From Gautieria morchelliformis (Eukaryota > Basidiomycota > Agaricomycetes > Gomphales > Gomphaceae): 64,000 nt of DNA. Numbering within the stretch: the first letter of the stretch is position 1; every line of letters begins with the position of its first letter. Location: NCBI GenBank assembly GCA_015179125.1, contig WHVA01000380.1:49974-113973 (forward strand), in the 5' to 3' direction. Below, piece by piece: positions 10,742 through 21,994 of this stretch. The notes beneath the pieces are model-generated. The model saw only the letters and a program-made list of their open reading frames with translations, was not told the origin of the DNA and searched no databases. The position numbers and the translations under genes were made by a program.

Positions 10742-11542
10742 ATGGCTCCAGCGGCTACCAAACGGAAAGCTTTACAGGAGATCAACCTGACCCAACTCCC
10801 CACCCGCTCCACTGTGCTAAAGAAAACCTCAACTCACGAGGATTCAAGCTCGAGGACCCGTCCTCGGTTGGGCCCGCACCAACCGAAACCCTCACTACCA
10901 ACCCCAGTTCACGCAGTCGCCTGACCGAAAAAGGACTCGAGTATCGTAAGTACCATCTATCTTGAGCTATGTGAGTACTCTACCTGAAATGTGCCAGAAA
11001 TCCAGGTAGAGGCTGACAAGCAACGACTTGCACGTCAACGGGAACGTCGCCTCGCGCGCGAGGAGGAAGCCTGAGCCTTGGATGCGGAGGTCACGGCTCT
11101 TAGGGATGAAGGCCTAGGGGACGAGGAAATCGCAGAGTTCCTCAGTGACCCGAACGCCAATGATTCCGAGGACGAACCTGGGCCTCAGACCTGTAGGTGG
11201 TCCTGTGGCCCCAAATATCTACTCATTTTTTTTCCTTTCGTTAGGTCCAGGAAGGATCCAGGCGAAGGAGGTCCATCATCCACATCCCCCCCCCTTTTTT
11301 TTTTTTTTGGTTATTGCACTCACCTTTCATCTAGTTTGTGTCCAAGGCCACAATGGCGGTTGTCACAGCTGCCTCGAAGCCTTCGGTGTCCAATGCCGTT
11401 CGGCGCCAGACAGCCAGCTCACCCGTACCCCTCCAGTCTGTGACGCGTGATGCGGCCCAAACCGCATTGTCCATCTGCCTCCTCGCCAGGTCCACGTCCT
11501 GACAACGGTCACATGGACAGGACCCACGGAGAACAGGGTGGA
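10742..11542 (+). pseudogene. Unknown charged coiled-coil protein, truncated by an LTR
   Basis: I do not recognise the family. An ATG at 10742 opens MAPAATKRKALQEINLTQLP (basic, then Thr/Ser/Pro-rich). A frameshift in 10860-10945 leads into LTEKGLEY, then a probable intron from GTAAGT at 10949 to CCAG near 11000. The next exon is Arg/Glu-rich (QRLARQRERRLAREEEA, then a stop) and continues LDAEVTALRDEGLGDEEIAEFLSDPNA, an acidic helical segment. A second intron-like stretch runs from GTAGGT (~11191) to TTAG (~11244). Coding character fades after a poly-T tract (~11290) and the region ends against the LTR at 11543. The basic N-terminus and long charged helix could suit a nuclear protein; that is a guess. 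Confidence 0.4.
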
Positions 11543-12929
11543 TGTTTTGGAACCCGTTGAACTAAACGTAAAATGTGGTGTTAAACACAATTCTAAAGTT
11601 CAATCAGAGATTTGACTTTACAAGCACATGCAAGCTTTGAAACTATTTTAACGGAGAACCCAATTAAGAAATTATACTCTGGTGAACAATCAGAATCAGT
11701 ATTGGTACAGGAAGTGTAGCAATAGAGATTTAACTGAACGCGTGTAGTTCTTAGATTGTGCAATACTTTGTGAGGTCAAAGAATGTTATTAGGCATCCAA
11801 GGTCCAGATACTTTAAGGGGGAAAGCTACCTAGAGTCTTAGGACCGTGGGTCGAGTGAATTAAAGACAACAATAATCCCCAAGACGTGAAAAGATAGTTC
11901 TGCACTTGAACTCTTCCTCAGTTCAAGTATGTCACTATTCTTGTGGCTTTTCTGGTTTTCCAACTCAACAACAACGTAGGATATTAACTCACTTACCCTG
12001 AGTTAGGTTAATATCTGCAGTGCGTTGATTGATCAAGAAAGATCAATTACTCAAAAGGCTATTAACCCACTTAACTCAGAGTTAAGTTAATAATCTATTG
12101 TGTGAATTGAATAACTAATAACCAAGTCTATTAGATCACTGCTCAGAGTGGCGTCTAATGGTACAGGATTACTAATCAGTTACTCTTAGTAATGTTGCTG
12201 TTCGCAGCGCGATTAGTCAGAGCCTGCTGCAATTAAAATAGAGCACTCTTGTACTTCTCAGAGCCAATCAGAGTTGCTGCAATCTTAGACTGTAGCCAAG
12301 TCAGTGAGCCAGTACTTCGGTACAAGGCTGTGTTGAAGTCACACTTCAGTTACTCAAGGTATGAGTGGTTTGGGTGAAAGATGATTGATTGCTTCACTGC
12401 TAAAACTGCAGGCTATTTATACTGCATCTATCTAGCTTATGTAACTACTGCAGGAACCTTGTAGAGGCTTCTACTACTGTGAAGAACCTTGTGGAAGCTT
12501 AGAGAAGCTTCAGGAAAGGTTTGGAAACTATTGGAAGGCTGTGGAAGGTTCTATTGCTATATTGGGTTAAAGTCACAGCTCTGTGACAGTAAAGCTAAGA
12601 GTATGTAAGAAACTCCCGCTCATGTGATTATCATGTGACGAAGGAAAGTCATGTGACTTCAAGCTGGATATGGATGTCATGTGATTGTCAGGTGACTGTA
12701 GATAATCAGTGACTTTGAGGTCAGGTGATTGTCAGGTGACTGTGGATGATCAGGTGACTTTGAGCTGTTTTTGAGGTCATGTGATAGTCATGTGACCGTG
12801 GGGATTCTTAGCTAAACTATCAGAGATTGTTGTATCTTGTGGACCCAACGTGAGTGTAGCATAGAAATATTAATACAACCTTTCTTGAGGACATTTGAAA
12901 CTAATTAACTATGCTCGAATGGGTACACA
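11543..12929 (-). repeat. Putative 1.39-kb solo gypsy-type LTR
   Basis: Read on the minus strand it starts TGTGTACCC and ends GGGTTCCAAAACA, the same end as the long LTR family at 32014, 43003 and 51761 (GGTTCCAAAACA). It is A/T-rich and non-coding. A TATAAATA box lies near 12419-12412, about 200 bp downstream of a dense TCAKGTGA array. I find no matching 5-bp duplication, so the outer (12929) edge is less certain. Confidence 0.6.
12618..12798 (-). promoter_or_regulatory. Array of ten TCATGTGA/TCAGGTGA motifs
   Basis: Ten copies of TCAKGTGA occur within about 180 bp of the LTR's upstream part, with the TATA box further downstream. TCATGTGA contains an E-box-like CANNTG core of the kind bound by bHLH factors. 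The density is far above chance; the factor is unknown. Confidence 0.6.
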
Positions 12930-12959
12930 GTTGTGGTGGTCAGGAAGAAGAAAGGACGC

Positions 12960-13760
12960 AGCTTAGAGATAACCAGTCACATGACTGTTAGAGTGGAGCA
13001 TGGGATCGATGGCCGAGTTCCCTGCGGCCATGCCTCCTCCTCAGGGGCATCAGATATACTTATGCCATGCAGGCTCAAATGAAGCACATCCAATTCAAAG
13101 CCATACCTGAGGAAATATGGCGCTGCGCTGAGCCACCGGCGGCGTGCTGCGTAGACACGTGCCCGTTAGGAAGCCTGCATCCCGGTAGCTGAATCCCAAT
13201 GGAGGACACCCGTTATGGTGTTCTGGTAGATCATCCACTGGACACGTTCATAAGGTTTTCAAACGCGGTCCTAGATGGCCCTGTAGCAGCGAAACGTGTG
13301 CCACCGGCTTCAATCTCCAACTCCCAGACATCATTGGAGCTAGCCAACACGCATTTAGTAAGGAAACACAAAGAACATGAAACTCCAGACGGGACACGCA
13401 CTGCTAATCCTTGCCATAATTTCCTGTGTTATATCTTCAACATGACAATCCTCCAATACAGCCTAGCCCACATACCATTGTACAAAAGGCCTTGATGCTG
13501 ACTGAAACTCCCATCCTGCTGAATCCCGTCAAGCTGGAACCCACTCTGCGCCTGCACCTTGTTATGCACGCGATCATGGGCATCTGTGACAATGGATGCA
13601 TTGTCTGAAAGCAAACCAAGTGCAATGCCAATGGAGGATACGTCCAGTGCGTTGGCACCAACAAGGAAGCCAGGCTTGTCCGGCGCTGGAAGATATCGAA
13701 CGCGCGCGCAGTCATGTGTGTACAGTCTGCGCCATGTATTTCTATAAGTAGATATGCGCT
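12960..13760 (-). pseudogene. Polysaccharide lyase family 8-like pseudogene
   Basis: Minus-strand fragments in shifting frames resemble the catalytic region of PL8 lyases (hyaluronate, chondroitin AC or xanthan lyases). RAFDIF near 13705 is followed by LLSDNASIVTDAHDRVHNKV (13614-13555), IQQDGSFSQHQGLLYNG (13528-13478), WELEIEAGGTRFAA (13336-13295), and QWMIYQNTITGVLHWDS in another frame (13243-13193). PL8 enzymes are secreted and cleave uronic-acid polysaccharides by beta-elimination; the DGSFxQH..YNG block lies near the active site. Frameshifts, stops and missing ends make it non-functional. The family call rests on motif recognition only. Confidence 0.55.
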
Positions 13761-14023
13761 TGCACTCTAGCCGACCATAGACAGCAGATGTCTATGGTAG
13801 AACGGGCCCGGATATGTATCTAACATATGATACATAAGGACGTTTGAGCACGGAGGACTATGTGGACTTACACAGCCACGCGCGCGGCTACGTGGGCTAC
13901 GGTAGACCACGTGACGCGAGGTGCTGGTAGGCGCCACTACCAGAATTTCGGGTTTTTCCTGATGCAATCCAAATAGATACGTTAGAATCGGAGGAGAGGA
14001 AGGGAAGTGACTCACTTGATCCA
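13761..14023. other. Short intergenic stretch upstream of the LINE
   Basis: There is no supported gene. A perfect 9-bp hairpin CCATAGACA/TGTCTATGG lies at 13775-13797. Confidence 0.4.
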
Positions 14024-14190
14024 CTCCTCTTCGGTAGAGCGAGCTCTCTTGGACCCACACCACCACCTCAACCTACTTTCCCATGGTCTGAAGGCACGCC
14101 TCAATCCTTCAGACTCGTGTGTAGGCCCAAGACAGCTAAGCCCTTTTTCCTCTCGTACACTCGCTGCTACTTCCATCCACACTCTCACGC

Positions 14191-15618
14191 ATGCCAGCCA
14201 GTCTCAACCCTCCTGGCATCCTGCAATCGCAGGGGATGGGAACCCTAGCGCCCAACCAGGTCATCCCCCCAAGCAGAACCACTCGCTCGCCACGCCGATT
14301 CCTGATCCCGGTGACCCCGTCGCCATATTGAATACCAAGGGGATAAACGAAGGTACTAAAGCTGACATCTCAGCCCTTGCCACCGCCCTTGAATCCTTTG
14401 GAGACTTCAAACGCGGAACCACGTGGAACCTTGGCAAAGAAGGCGCCACTCAGCTGATTGCTATCACCAAACTGCTACGGGAGGCCTCCCGTTTGTACGG
14501 CGACAACAGACTCGCGACAAACAATGACTTACAGAAGGCGGTCTCCGACATCAAACAAGCTGTAACCGCTGGCCATGGGCAATCCTCCCCGGCCTCAACG
14601 GGACCTCCTACGCCGCTGCTGCAAAACGCGGTATGGGGGGAACATCAAACCCAGCGGCACTGCAAAAGCAGAAAATGACTGCTGAGCTTCAACAAAAACA
14701 TATTTTCCTCTCCATGAAAAATGTTGCGAAGGACTCGCACATCCTCAAGTGGGAGCCAGCTGTCGCCACAAGGTATTGTAGTGGAATTATAGCTAACTAT
14801 TTCGAGAGACACCCGGAGGCCTCACCACCGATGCCACTCTCACTGCGCGGCATCACCAAATCTACGGCTGGCAACATCACGCTGACCTTCAAAACGGTCA
14901 AAGATGCAAATAAGGCCCGTGCGCATGCAGACAAATGGGTCAAGGAGATTGACCCTGCGGCCACCTCACCTCAACGCTCATACGCGTGGTGGCGCACAAC
15001 GCCCCACCAGCTTCTGGTCCAAAACAGAGGATCTGAAAAGCGCCATTGAAGACCTCGAGAGCGGCAACCTGGACAACACGTCTGACGGACATCAAATTGC
15101 CAACTTGGTGTGGCTTAGCAGCGCTGAATCCCGCAACAGAACCAATCGTGGCCCTCTTTTGGTCAGCTACAGAACTAAAACAGCCGCCAATGCAGCCATA
15201 GAAAACGGACTGATTTTTGAAGGCGTTCTCTGCAGTTTAGCATCTACATCCCACGACCCCCACAGTGTTTCCGGTGCCAGGACTGGGGCCACCGGGTGAC
15301 GGGGTGTACCGGGGAGGCACACTGTGGCCGATGTGCCGGGCCCCACTCCACCAATGACCACTCATGCACGCACGAGCACCCTTGCCCTCAGGACAGAAAT
15401 GTAGCACTGATAAACCCAAATGCGCCAACTGCCAAGGCGACCACCCTAGCTGGACTCGCACCTGCCCGGCCGCAAAAGCCGCCATTGAAGCACAAACGAT
15501 GAAGGATGAGTACGCTACTGGAAAATACAGGGCTTACACCCCTTTTGCTTTCGCAGATATTGACTACACCCTGGACGCCGCTCTGCTGCCCAACCCCACT
15601 CCCCTTCCCGCCCCTTGA
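14191..15618 (+). pseudogene. LINE ORF1, zinc-knuckle nucleic-acid-binding protein
   Basis: The likely start is the ATG at 14191 (MPASLNPPGILQ), inside the duplication-defined element; the longer ORF from 14007 would begin outside it. Frameshifts occur near 14330, 14630 and 14990 and again around 15240-15300. The middle part has a helical segment (ESFGDFKRGTTWNLGKEG) and an RRM-like stretch. The C-terminal part has three zinc knuckles: CFRCQDWGHRVTGC (~15265-15305), CGRCAGPHSTNDHSC (~15322-15366) and CANCQGDHPSWTRTC (~15421-15465). ORF1 proteins of this type coat the element RNA and act as chaperones in the RNP. Its end overlaps the start of ORF2 by about 4 nt. Confidence 0.8.
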
Positions 15619-18600
15619 CCTCTCACAACCACAATTCAACTACATACCAGCCACCTCTCCCACCGGTTCTGATGCCTGAACGCCTGCCACACAAGAGCCT
15701 TCGCATAAAACAACAGAATTCCAAACACTCGAAGGACATCACCCTATCCCTCATCAACACGACAAACCCAGAGGACTGGGATCTCCTACTGATTCAAGAA
15801 CCATATATCTACCCGAGGTCACGACTCTCCCCAGCCACGCCACACTGGTACATACTGTACCCCGTGCAAGACAACGACGATAATGCTCTACCTCGTTCTA
15901 CTCTCCTTGTCTCCACTCAACTGACGTCAAACTCATTCAGACAGATCCAAATCAAATCACATACCATAACAGCGCTACCGTCGCCCACGAGGTGCTGACA
16001 TCGATATATACAACATCTACAACCCCCGGACTCTGATACGGCCCTTACACACTACAACAATGGTTTGCCACACATCCTACACCAGCCAACTCCTCCACCA
16101 TTTGGGCAGGCGACTTCAACAAACACAATCCCCTCTGGGCAGGCCCAACCAGTCGCGAGATGCCGTCTCAGCAACTCAGACCTTCTCATGCAGCTCCTTG
16201 CCGAACAACACATGGAATTGCAGCTACCGTCAGGCACCCCCACCTTTCAATCTGATAGCCACCGCACTTGGACCACCATCGACCTCGTCTTCTGCAGCTC
16301 CGACCTCACCCACAGGCTCCTCTCCTGCGACATCTCTCACAAGGACCGCATTCCATCCGCCGACCATCTCCCCATCCACACCAGCTAGACTAACGGTCGA
16401 CAGAAGACAAACCGCCCCGGGACGCAACTTCCGGCAGACCGACTGGAAGGCCTTTAGGGAGAAGCTTGCTGAAGAAATCGAGCAGCAAGGGCCCCATGCT
16501 GATACACCCCCTCGACACCGGACCAGCTCGACGAGTATGTAGAACAACTCACACACACGATCCAATCGTGCATCGACAGCTGATACCGAGGCTACGCCCC
16601 TCCCCATTCTCTAAATGTTGGTGGAACCGGGACCTTGCCCGACTGCGACATGAATATGCCAAGAGAAGTAGAGAAGAATACCGCTTGCGGTTTACCGCAG
16701 GCTGGGGACCTGCGAAGCTAGCATCGAACGGGGCAAGGAACACGTACATTGCCGTGCTGCGTAAGGCAAAGGCAGACCACTGGAAGGGATGGATCGAAAA
16801 AGCCAACGAGAAGGACGTCTGGATTGCCGGAAGATATGCGAAGAACCCCCTTTCAGATGGAGCGTGATCCCGTATCCCCACTCTGGTCAGGAGAGGGACA
16901 GACGGTGAAATCGTGTTGGAATCGCATGCAGATGCTGACAAAGCTGCGATGTTCACAGAACTGTTCTTTCCCCCCCGACCTCAAAGCCTCCCCGACCTCT
17001 CAGATGATATGACTCCACACCCGCCACCACTCAAGTTCATCATGCCGGCGCCACACCAAATCCAAAGGCGAATCAGCAGGTCTGCGCCCTTCAAAGGGCC
17101 GGGGGAAGATGGCATTCCTAACATTGTCCTGAAGGAATGTGAACGCTTGCTGACGCCACACCTGCATATTTGTCTGCAGGCAATCATAAGGCTTAGCTAC
17201 TTCCCGAAGTGCTGGCGCACTTGGAAGACGATAGTGCTGCGGCAAACCTGGCCGACCCGACTACTCCATACCCAAAGCCTACAGCCGATTGCGCTCTACA
17301 ATACAATGGGTAAGATCATCTCCGGCATGATGACTGACATCACAGTCTATCTCACGATTCGCCACAACCTTCTCCCACCACACCACTTTGGGGGCCTCCC
17401 GGGCAGGACCACCGTCAACTCGCTCCTCCACCTCACCCATCGAGTCAAGGCCGCCTGGCGTAATCACAAAGTCGTCACGATAATCTTCCTCAACATAGCG
17501 AATGCATTCCCCAACGCGGTGACAGGACACCTCCTCAAAAACATGTCGCAGCTAGGATACCCGCTAGAGATCATATCATTCTTCGAAGCCATGCTCAGAG
17601 ACAGGAAGACATCGCTAAGCTTTGATGACTTCTCTTCATCGCTTATTGATATTGACAACGGCATCGGCCAGGGAGAAACAGCCTCTATGATACTATATCT
17701 CATCTATAGCCACGGTCTGGTCGCCATTCCCCAGGGCGACAATGAAGATGGGGGCCTATGTCACGACAACTTCTTTGTTGCCATCGGAGATACCTTCGAA
17801 GAATGTGACGAAGCCCTCAATGACATGCTCAATAAGCAAACTGCGTGGTCAGCAGCCCACAACTCACGCGCTGAGTTGTCCAAATTCCAATGCTTGAGGC
17901 TCACCCGGCGAAGGAACATCATTCGGACTGACTTTGTTCACAGGCAGACTAGACACACCATCAAATGTGTGTCGGAAGCACGCCTGTTGGGGGTACAGAT
18001 TGATCAAGAACTTCGCTGGCACCAGCAGTGCAACAAGCGGTGGAAAAATCGAAAACCTCCTGCTGCAGTGAAAGACTCACCAGACCTCCTTTGGCCTACC
18101 GAGCGCATGTCCAACAGCTCTACACCTCCATGGTTTTGCCCAAATTGGAATACCCCTCCCAGTGTGGTACACGCCGCCCCACACCAACCCCAGATCGGGC
18201 CGCCGGTGGATCGTAGGGCATGCTAAGGCGCTGGAAAAGGTCAAAGATGGCTGTATACTGATCACCGGAGCCTACAGATCGACAGCGACTGACATACTTG
18301 AGCTTCATGCCATGATCCCCCAGTCCATATACGCCTAGACAACGCCTGCCACCGCAGGCCCTGCATCTGGCAACCCTACCAGAACCACACCCCCTGTTCA
18401 AAGCAGTCAGGCTCAGTGCAAAGCGACGCCACGTGCGCACCCCTCTCTGATCCACAATTCTTGGAGATACAAGTAGCCGCACACCATCGAAACGATTGGC
18501 TTACCAGATACCACCCCAACTGGGTCCTCAGTTCACTGCTAACATAGCTACAGTAAACCAGTGGCGGCGAGCAAAGTCAGGACAAGGATAGATGACGTAC

Positions 18601-19522
18601 ACATCTACTCAGATGGATCGGGCTTCAAAGGCAACATTGGTGCAGCGGCAGTCATCCCTCAGACCGGCGAAGCACTTCGCTTCAAGCTCGGAAAGGAAAC
18701 AAAGCACATGGTTTTGAAGGCGAACTAGTTGGCGTTCTCCTGGCGCTAGCACTACTGGAGAGGCATCCCAAGGCCAGAACAGCGCTGGTCACTCTCGACA
18801 ACCAGGCGGCCATCCAGGCACTACAGAACAACCATCCCCAACCGGCCCAGTACATTTTGGACGAGATCCACGCAGCCATCCGGAGACTGATACACAGGCG
18901 CCGACGGCTGCACATCCACATAGAGTGGGTGCCTGGTCATGAAGGTATTGAAGGCAATGAGCTCGCTGACATGCAGGCGAAGAGGGCCTCTGAAGGTGAC
19001 ACATCTGATACTACTGACCTCCCACAGCTCTTGAAGAAACAGCTGCCTGCGAGCATCACGGCACTAAAAGCACATCGCAAGAAGTCCACCCTACGGCGTT
19101 GGCGAAAGGCCTGGTCCTGCTCCCCCTGATTCCAAAGGCTGTCCAAAATTGACTCCACAATGCCCAACCGCAAGGTCCGCAGGATGCTCAGCGCACTGCC
19201 ACGTCGTGCCTCGAGCATCGTAGTCCAGCTACGATCAGGTCACGTATCCCTCAACTTATTCCTTAAGAAGATAAAGGCGACGGATTCAGCGCTGTACAAA
19301 CAATGTCGGCAGCCCGAAACAGTTGTGCACTTCCTTAAGTACTGCAAAAGATTTGTGGAGCAGCGCAAACGGCTCAGGAACAAAGCCGGCAAGGCAAGCC
19401 ACTCTATATCATGCCTACTAGGAGACCCAAAGATCCTCCCTGCCACTCTTCAATATGTCCAGGACACAGCTAGATTTGACAGGTATACTGATGTAGCGAC
19501 ACGCGGGGACAACCCAGACTAA
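15615..19522 (+). pseudogene. LINE ORF2: endonuclease, reverse transcriptase, RNase H
   Basis: The N-terminus is an EEP-type endonuclease: LRIKQQNSKHSKD..DWDLLLIQEPYIYP (15690-15815), GDFNKHNPLW (frame-shifted, ~16108), and WTTIDLVFCSSDLTHRL..SADHLPI near 16270-16380. RT spans about 16900-18230 (APFKGPGEDGIPNIVLKEC; GGLPGRTTVNSLLHL). Its catalytic sites look mutated: the usual LDI is LNI (~17488) and the usual YxDD region reads HDN (~17761-17769). RNase H follows (IYSDGSGFKGNIGAAAV at ~18600; HIEWVPGHEGIEGNELAD at ~18920), then a C-terminal knuckle CRQPETVVHFLKYC (~19306-19350). Numerous frameshifts and stops occur. It would nick the target and copy the element RNA there; this copy cannot. 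Confidence 0.85.
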
Positions 19523-20059
19523 GCCATCCCCCCATAACTCTGCTGAACAACGCTCACGCTGACCCAGCTCTCACAGAAACCTACCACTTAAACCTCGGCT
19601 CTCGTTTACTGCCGAACACCTTCCATGAGGGATTGGCCCTCCCGTGCCTCCCCGGCCAATTCATATACACCCCAGTCCCTCTGCTATTGCCCCGTCTCCT
19701 ACCCTGCCCTTAACCCCCTGACGTATTGCACCATATCATGTATGAGCGCCCGCAGATGCACTGGAGATTCGAGGAGATTCAACCGTCACTGGGGGACCAG
19801 TGACAGGCTCCCTCCGTGGCAAGAGGCATAGACCCAGAGATGCAACCATCTCCATATATAAAGAAAGAGCGCGGCAGGTTTAGAATCGAGTCTCCAGCCC
19901 CGCCCAGGGCCAGGTGCATCTGCGGATACGCAATTTTCACTCCCATCTCTGACTCACACACTTAGACACATTAGTTCACTCTGTCGTTAGGGATCGCTAG
20001 TACACTCGTAGATACAGTGCACCATAAGCGCCTTGCGCTTCCAGCACTATAATTGATAT

Positions 20060-20080
20060 TCTCTCTCTCTCTCTCTCTCT
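20060..20080. repeat. (TC)n microsatellite at the LINE 3' end
   Basis: About ten CT/TC units lie directly before the second target-site copy. This may be the LINE tail or slippage of a pyrimidine-rich target. Confidence 0.7.
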
Positions 20081-20093
20081 CCTCTTCGGTAGA

Positions 20094-20700
20094 ATCACAC
20101 CATCTTTCCATTCCATCGATTGCGCGGGCCGATCCTGGTGTCATTATGCAAACTCAGTATTTTGATGCAAGTCAATTTCCGGTGCCCAACTTGAAGGCGT
20201 CAGGCACTCAGGGAGCAGTCAAATGTTGACCATTGCACAGAAGCCTGAGAAAATATTCCCAGTGTATATGAGGGCCGCGCCAAAGTGCCATGGCATCGGG
20301 GTTTATGTAAATTATAAAACGTTTCCTGGCATGCCTCTATTTACGGACTCGTGGAAGGATGGCGCTGCCGAGGACAGCTTCGACCTGTCAAGGCTTGCAG
20401 GTAACCGTGACGTGTCTGTTGTATTCGGGGAAGCGAGTGCTGCAGTGTCGGCGTGGAGTCTATGATGCTGGACAGCAGGGTGGGGTGCGACGAGGGCGAG
20501 CGCAGCCCTGGTGCCAACGAGGATGGGCACGGGAGCGTGGAAGGCTGCGCGGTGCAGTTTGCGCATAGGGTGAATTGCCTGGCGCTGAAAATGACGGGGA
20601 AGGCGGCGTTCCAGGCGACTACGAAGGACTTGTTTGAGGCTCCGTGATGGAATTCGGATGACCACTTGAGGGACTTTTTTGTGCTTCATCTGATAGTCTA
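20094..20700 (+). pseudogene. Unknown gene fragment, copy 1
   Basis: The 20223-20465 frame (KIFPVYMRAAPKCH.., FTDSWKDGAAEDSFDLSR) has an inverted, diverged counterpart at 21330-21450, so it once was a real sequence unit. I do not recognise the family. The 20453-20647 frame continues in Gly/Asp/Ala-rich sequence ending in a stop. There are no domains, signal peptide or membrane segments. The paired copies suggest an inverted gene duplication, both decayed. Confidence 0.35.
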
Positions 20701-21329
20701 CTAGGTACCAGTGATTATACCCACCCCCGGCTCTGATTGCGAGTGTGATGTCGTGTATCCTCTGTATATGTAATGAGCGTGGATTTAGCCATTATGAATT
20801 ATTCCCCGATCTGCAAATTATCATTCCTTGACTCTGCATCGGTTAGCCAGTGTTCAAGTCGATTGCTCTGCCTCAAAACGGTGGGGTTCATAAAACTGAA
20901 GTGTACAGTGAGCGGAACGTCCACAATCCGAATTAACTTGAAGCTTCTGATGCGGAGCAAACATCGTCGAAACGACAATTACCAAGCAGAAGGTGAGTTT
21001 GGTTGTGTCTGATCGTTCCACGTACACATTCCATGGCCTGTAATTGTAAAAATGTTTCCGAGTAGCAAGCAGCATCCCGGTGTCACGACCGTGGGCGGGG
21101 CGGCCGGAGGATCGAGGGAATGTGGGTGTGGCTGAATTGCACGGCAGAGCTCACTGATAATCACTGGAAGTGAGCCTGGCGAATGGCGATTAGTGATGAT
21201 AAAGTATTGGGTTCCGAGAGGCTCACGCTCCGGCTCGCTGGCGGTAACACTTCGAAATAGGTGCGTTGGAATGCAACAGACACGTGCTACTTACAAACCT
21301 TCACAGGTCGAATCTGTCCTCAGCGGTGC
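20701..21329. other. Spacer between inverted gene fragments
   Basis: I see no gene here. Short ORFs lack motifs. Confidence 0.35.
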
Positions 21330-21450
21330 CATCCTTCCACATCCATAAATAGAGGCACTGCCAGGAAACGTTTGTAAACTCCGATGGCACTTTGGCACTC
21401 ATGTACACCCGGAATATTTTCTCGTGCTTCTGTGATTGCTCAAAACATGG
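21330..21450 (-). pseudogene. Unknown gene fragment, inverted copy 2
   Basis: Read on the minus strand, KIFRVYMSAKVPSEF..VSWQCLYLW..WKDGTAEDRFDL parallels copy 1 at 20250-20400 and ends in a stop near 21305. Neither copy is intact. Confidence 0.4.
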
Positions 21451-21749
21451 TTAGATATTCTTGGATAGAAGCTAGCGTTTACCCCTCGTGGGTAGGGTGT
21501 CAGGCACGCCTTATTATTGCGACTCGACAGGATCGATCCGAACTTGCTCCACGACTAGGAGGCCTTGAGCACCGGATATTGGTACACAAATATTTAATTT
21601 TCCAGGACGTGACTTAAACCGAGCCTAATGAGGTCACAATGAACCGAGCCATACCACAATCTATTCCATGTGAAGATGGGTGATTCCCCAGGATACTGGA
21701 TCAAGTGCGTCACTTCCTTTCCTTTTCCCTGTTCCTATCTTCTCTATTC

Positions 21750-21994
21750 AAATTTGTATCATTGAGAGCACAGCCATTGTATTTGAAATGCTTAACCCAT
21801 GACGCTTGTCCTGTGATCTGCGTGACGTTGATGCGTGCTTCAACGTTTTTGACACGTTGTAAACTCTATAACGCCGTTCTTAGCGTATCGGACTCAACGC
21901 AATCGTGGACTAGGCTGACTACTTGTGGAATGCTCCAAGTAGATATATAGAGGGCTTGCGTTCGTTTCCTTACCGCAACATACTCTGATCCCAG
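21750..21994 (+). promoter_or_regulatory. Promoter region of the zinc-finger gene
   Basis: TATATA at 21943-21948 lies about 50 bp before the ATG at 21995. The whole stretch recurs, diverged, at 24565-24685 plus 29927-30118, split there by the copia insertion. Confidence 0.55.

Larger units (their letters stand above)
14039..20078 (+). mobile_element. Near full-length LINE (non-LTR retrotransposon), dead
   Basis: The 15-mer CTCCTCTTCGGTAGA occurs at 14024-14038 and again at 20079-20093, as expected for a target-primed insertion. Between them lie ORF1 with three zinc knuckles, then ORF2 with endonuclease, RT and RNase H regions, in the order of RNase H-bearing fungal LINEs (Tad1-like architecture). 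The 3' end is a (TC)n tract directly before the second duplication rather than poly(A). Both ORFs carry frameshifts and stops. Confidence 0.8.

Noticed and set aside
11287-11309. Poly-T tract as a retroposon tail
   Set aside because: It sits in an intron-like pyrimidine stretch and no target duplication flanks it.
14007-14038. Extending LINE ORF1 to the ATG at 14007
   Set aside because: This start lies upstream of and inside the 15-bp target duplication, outside the element.
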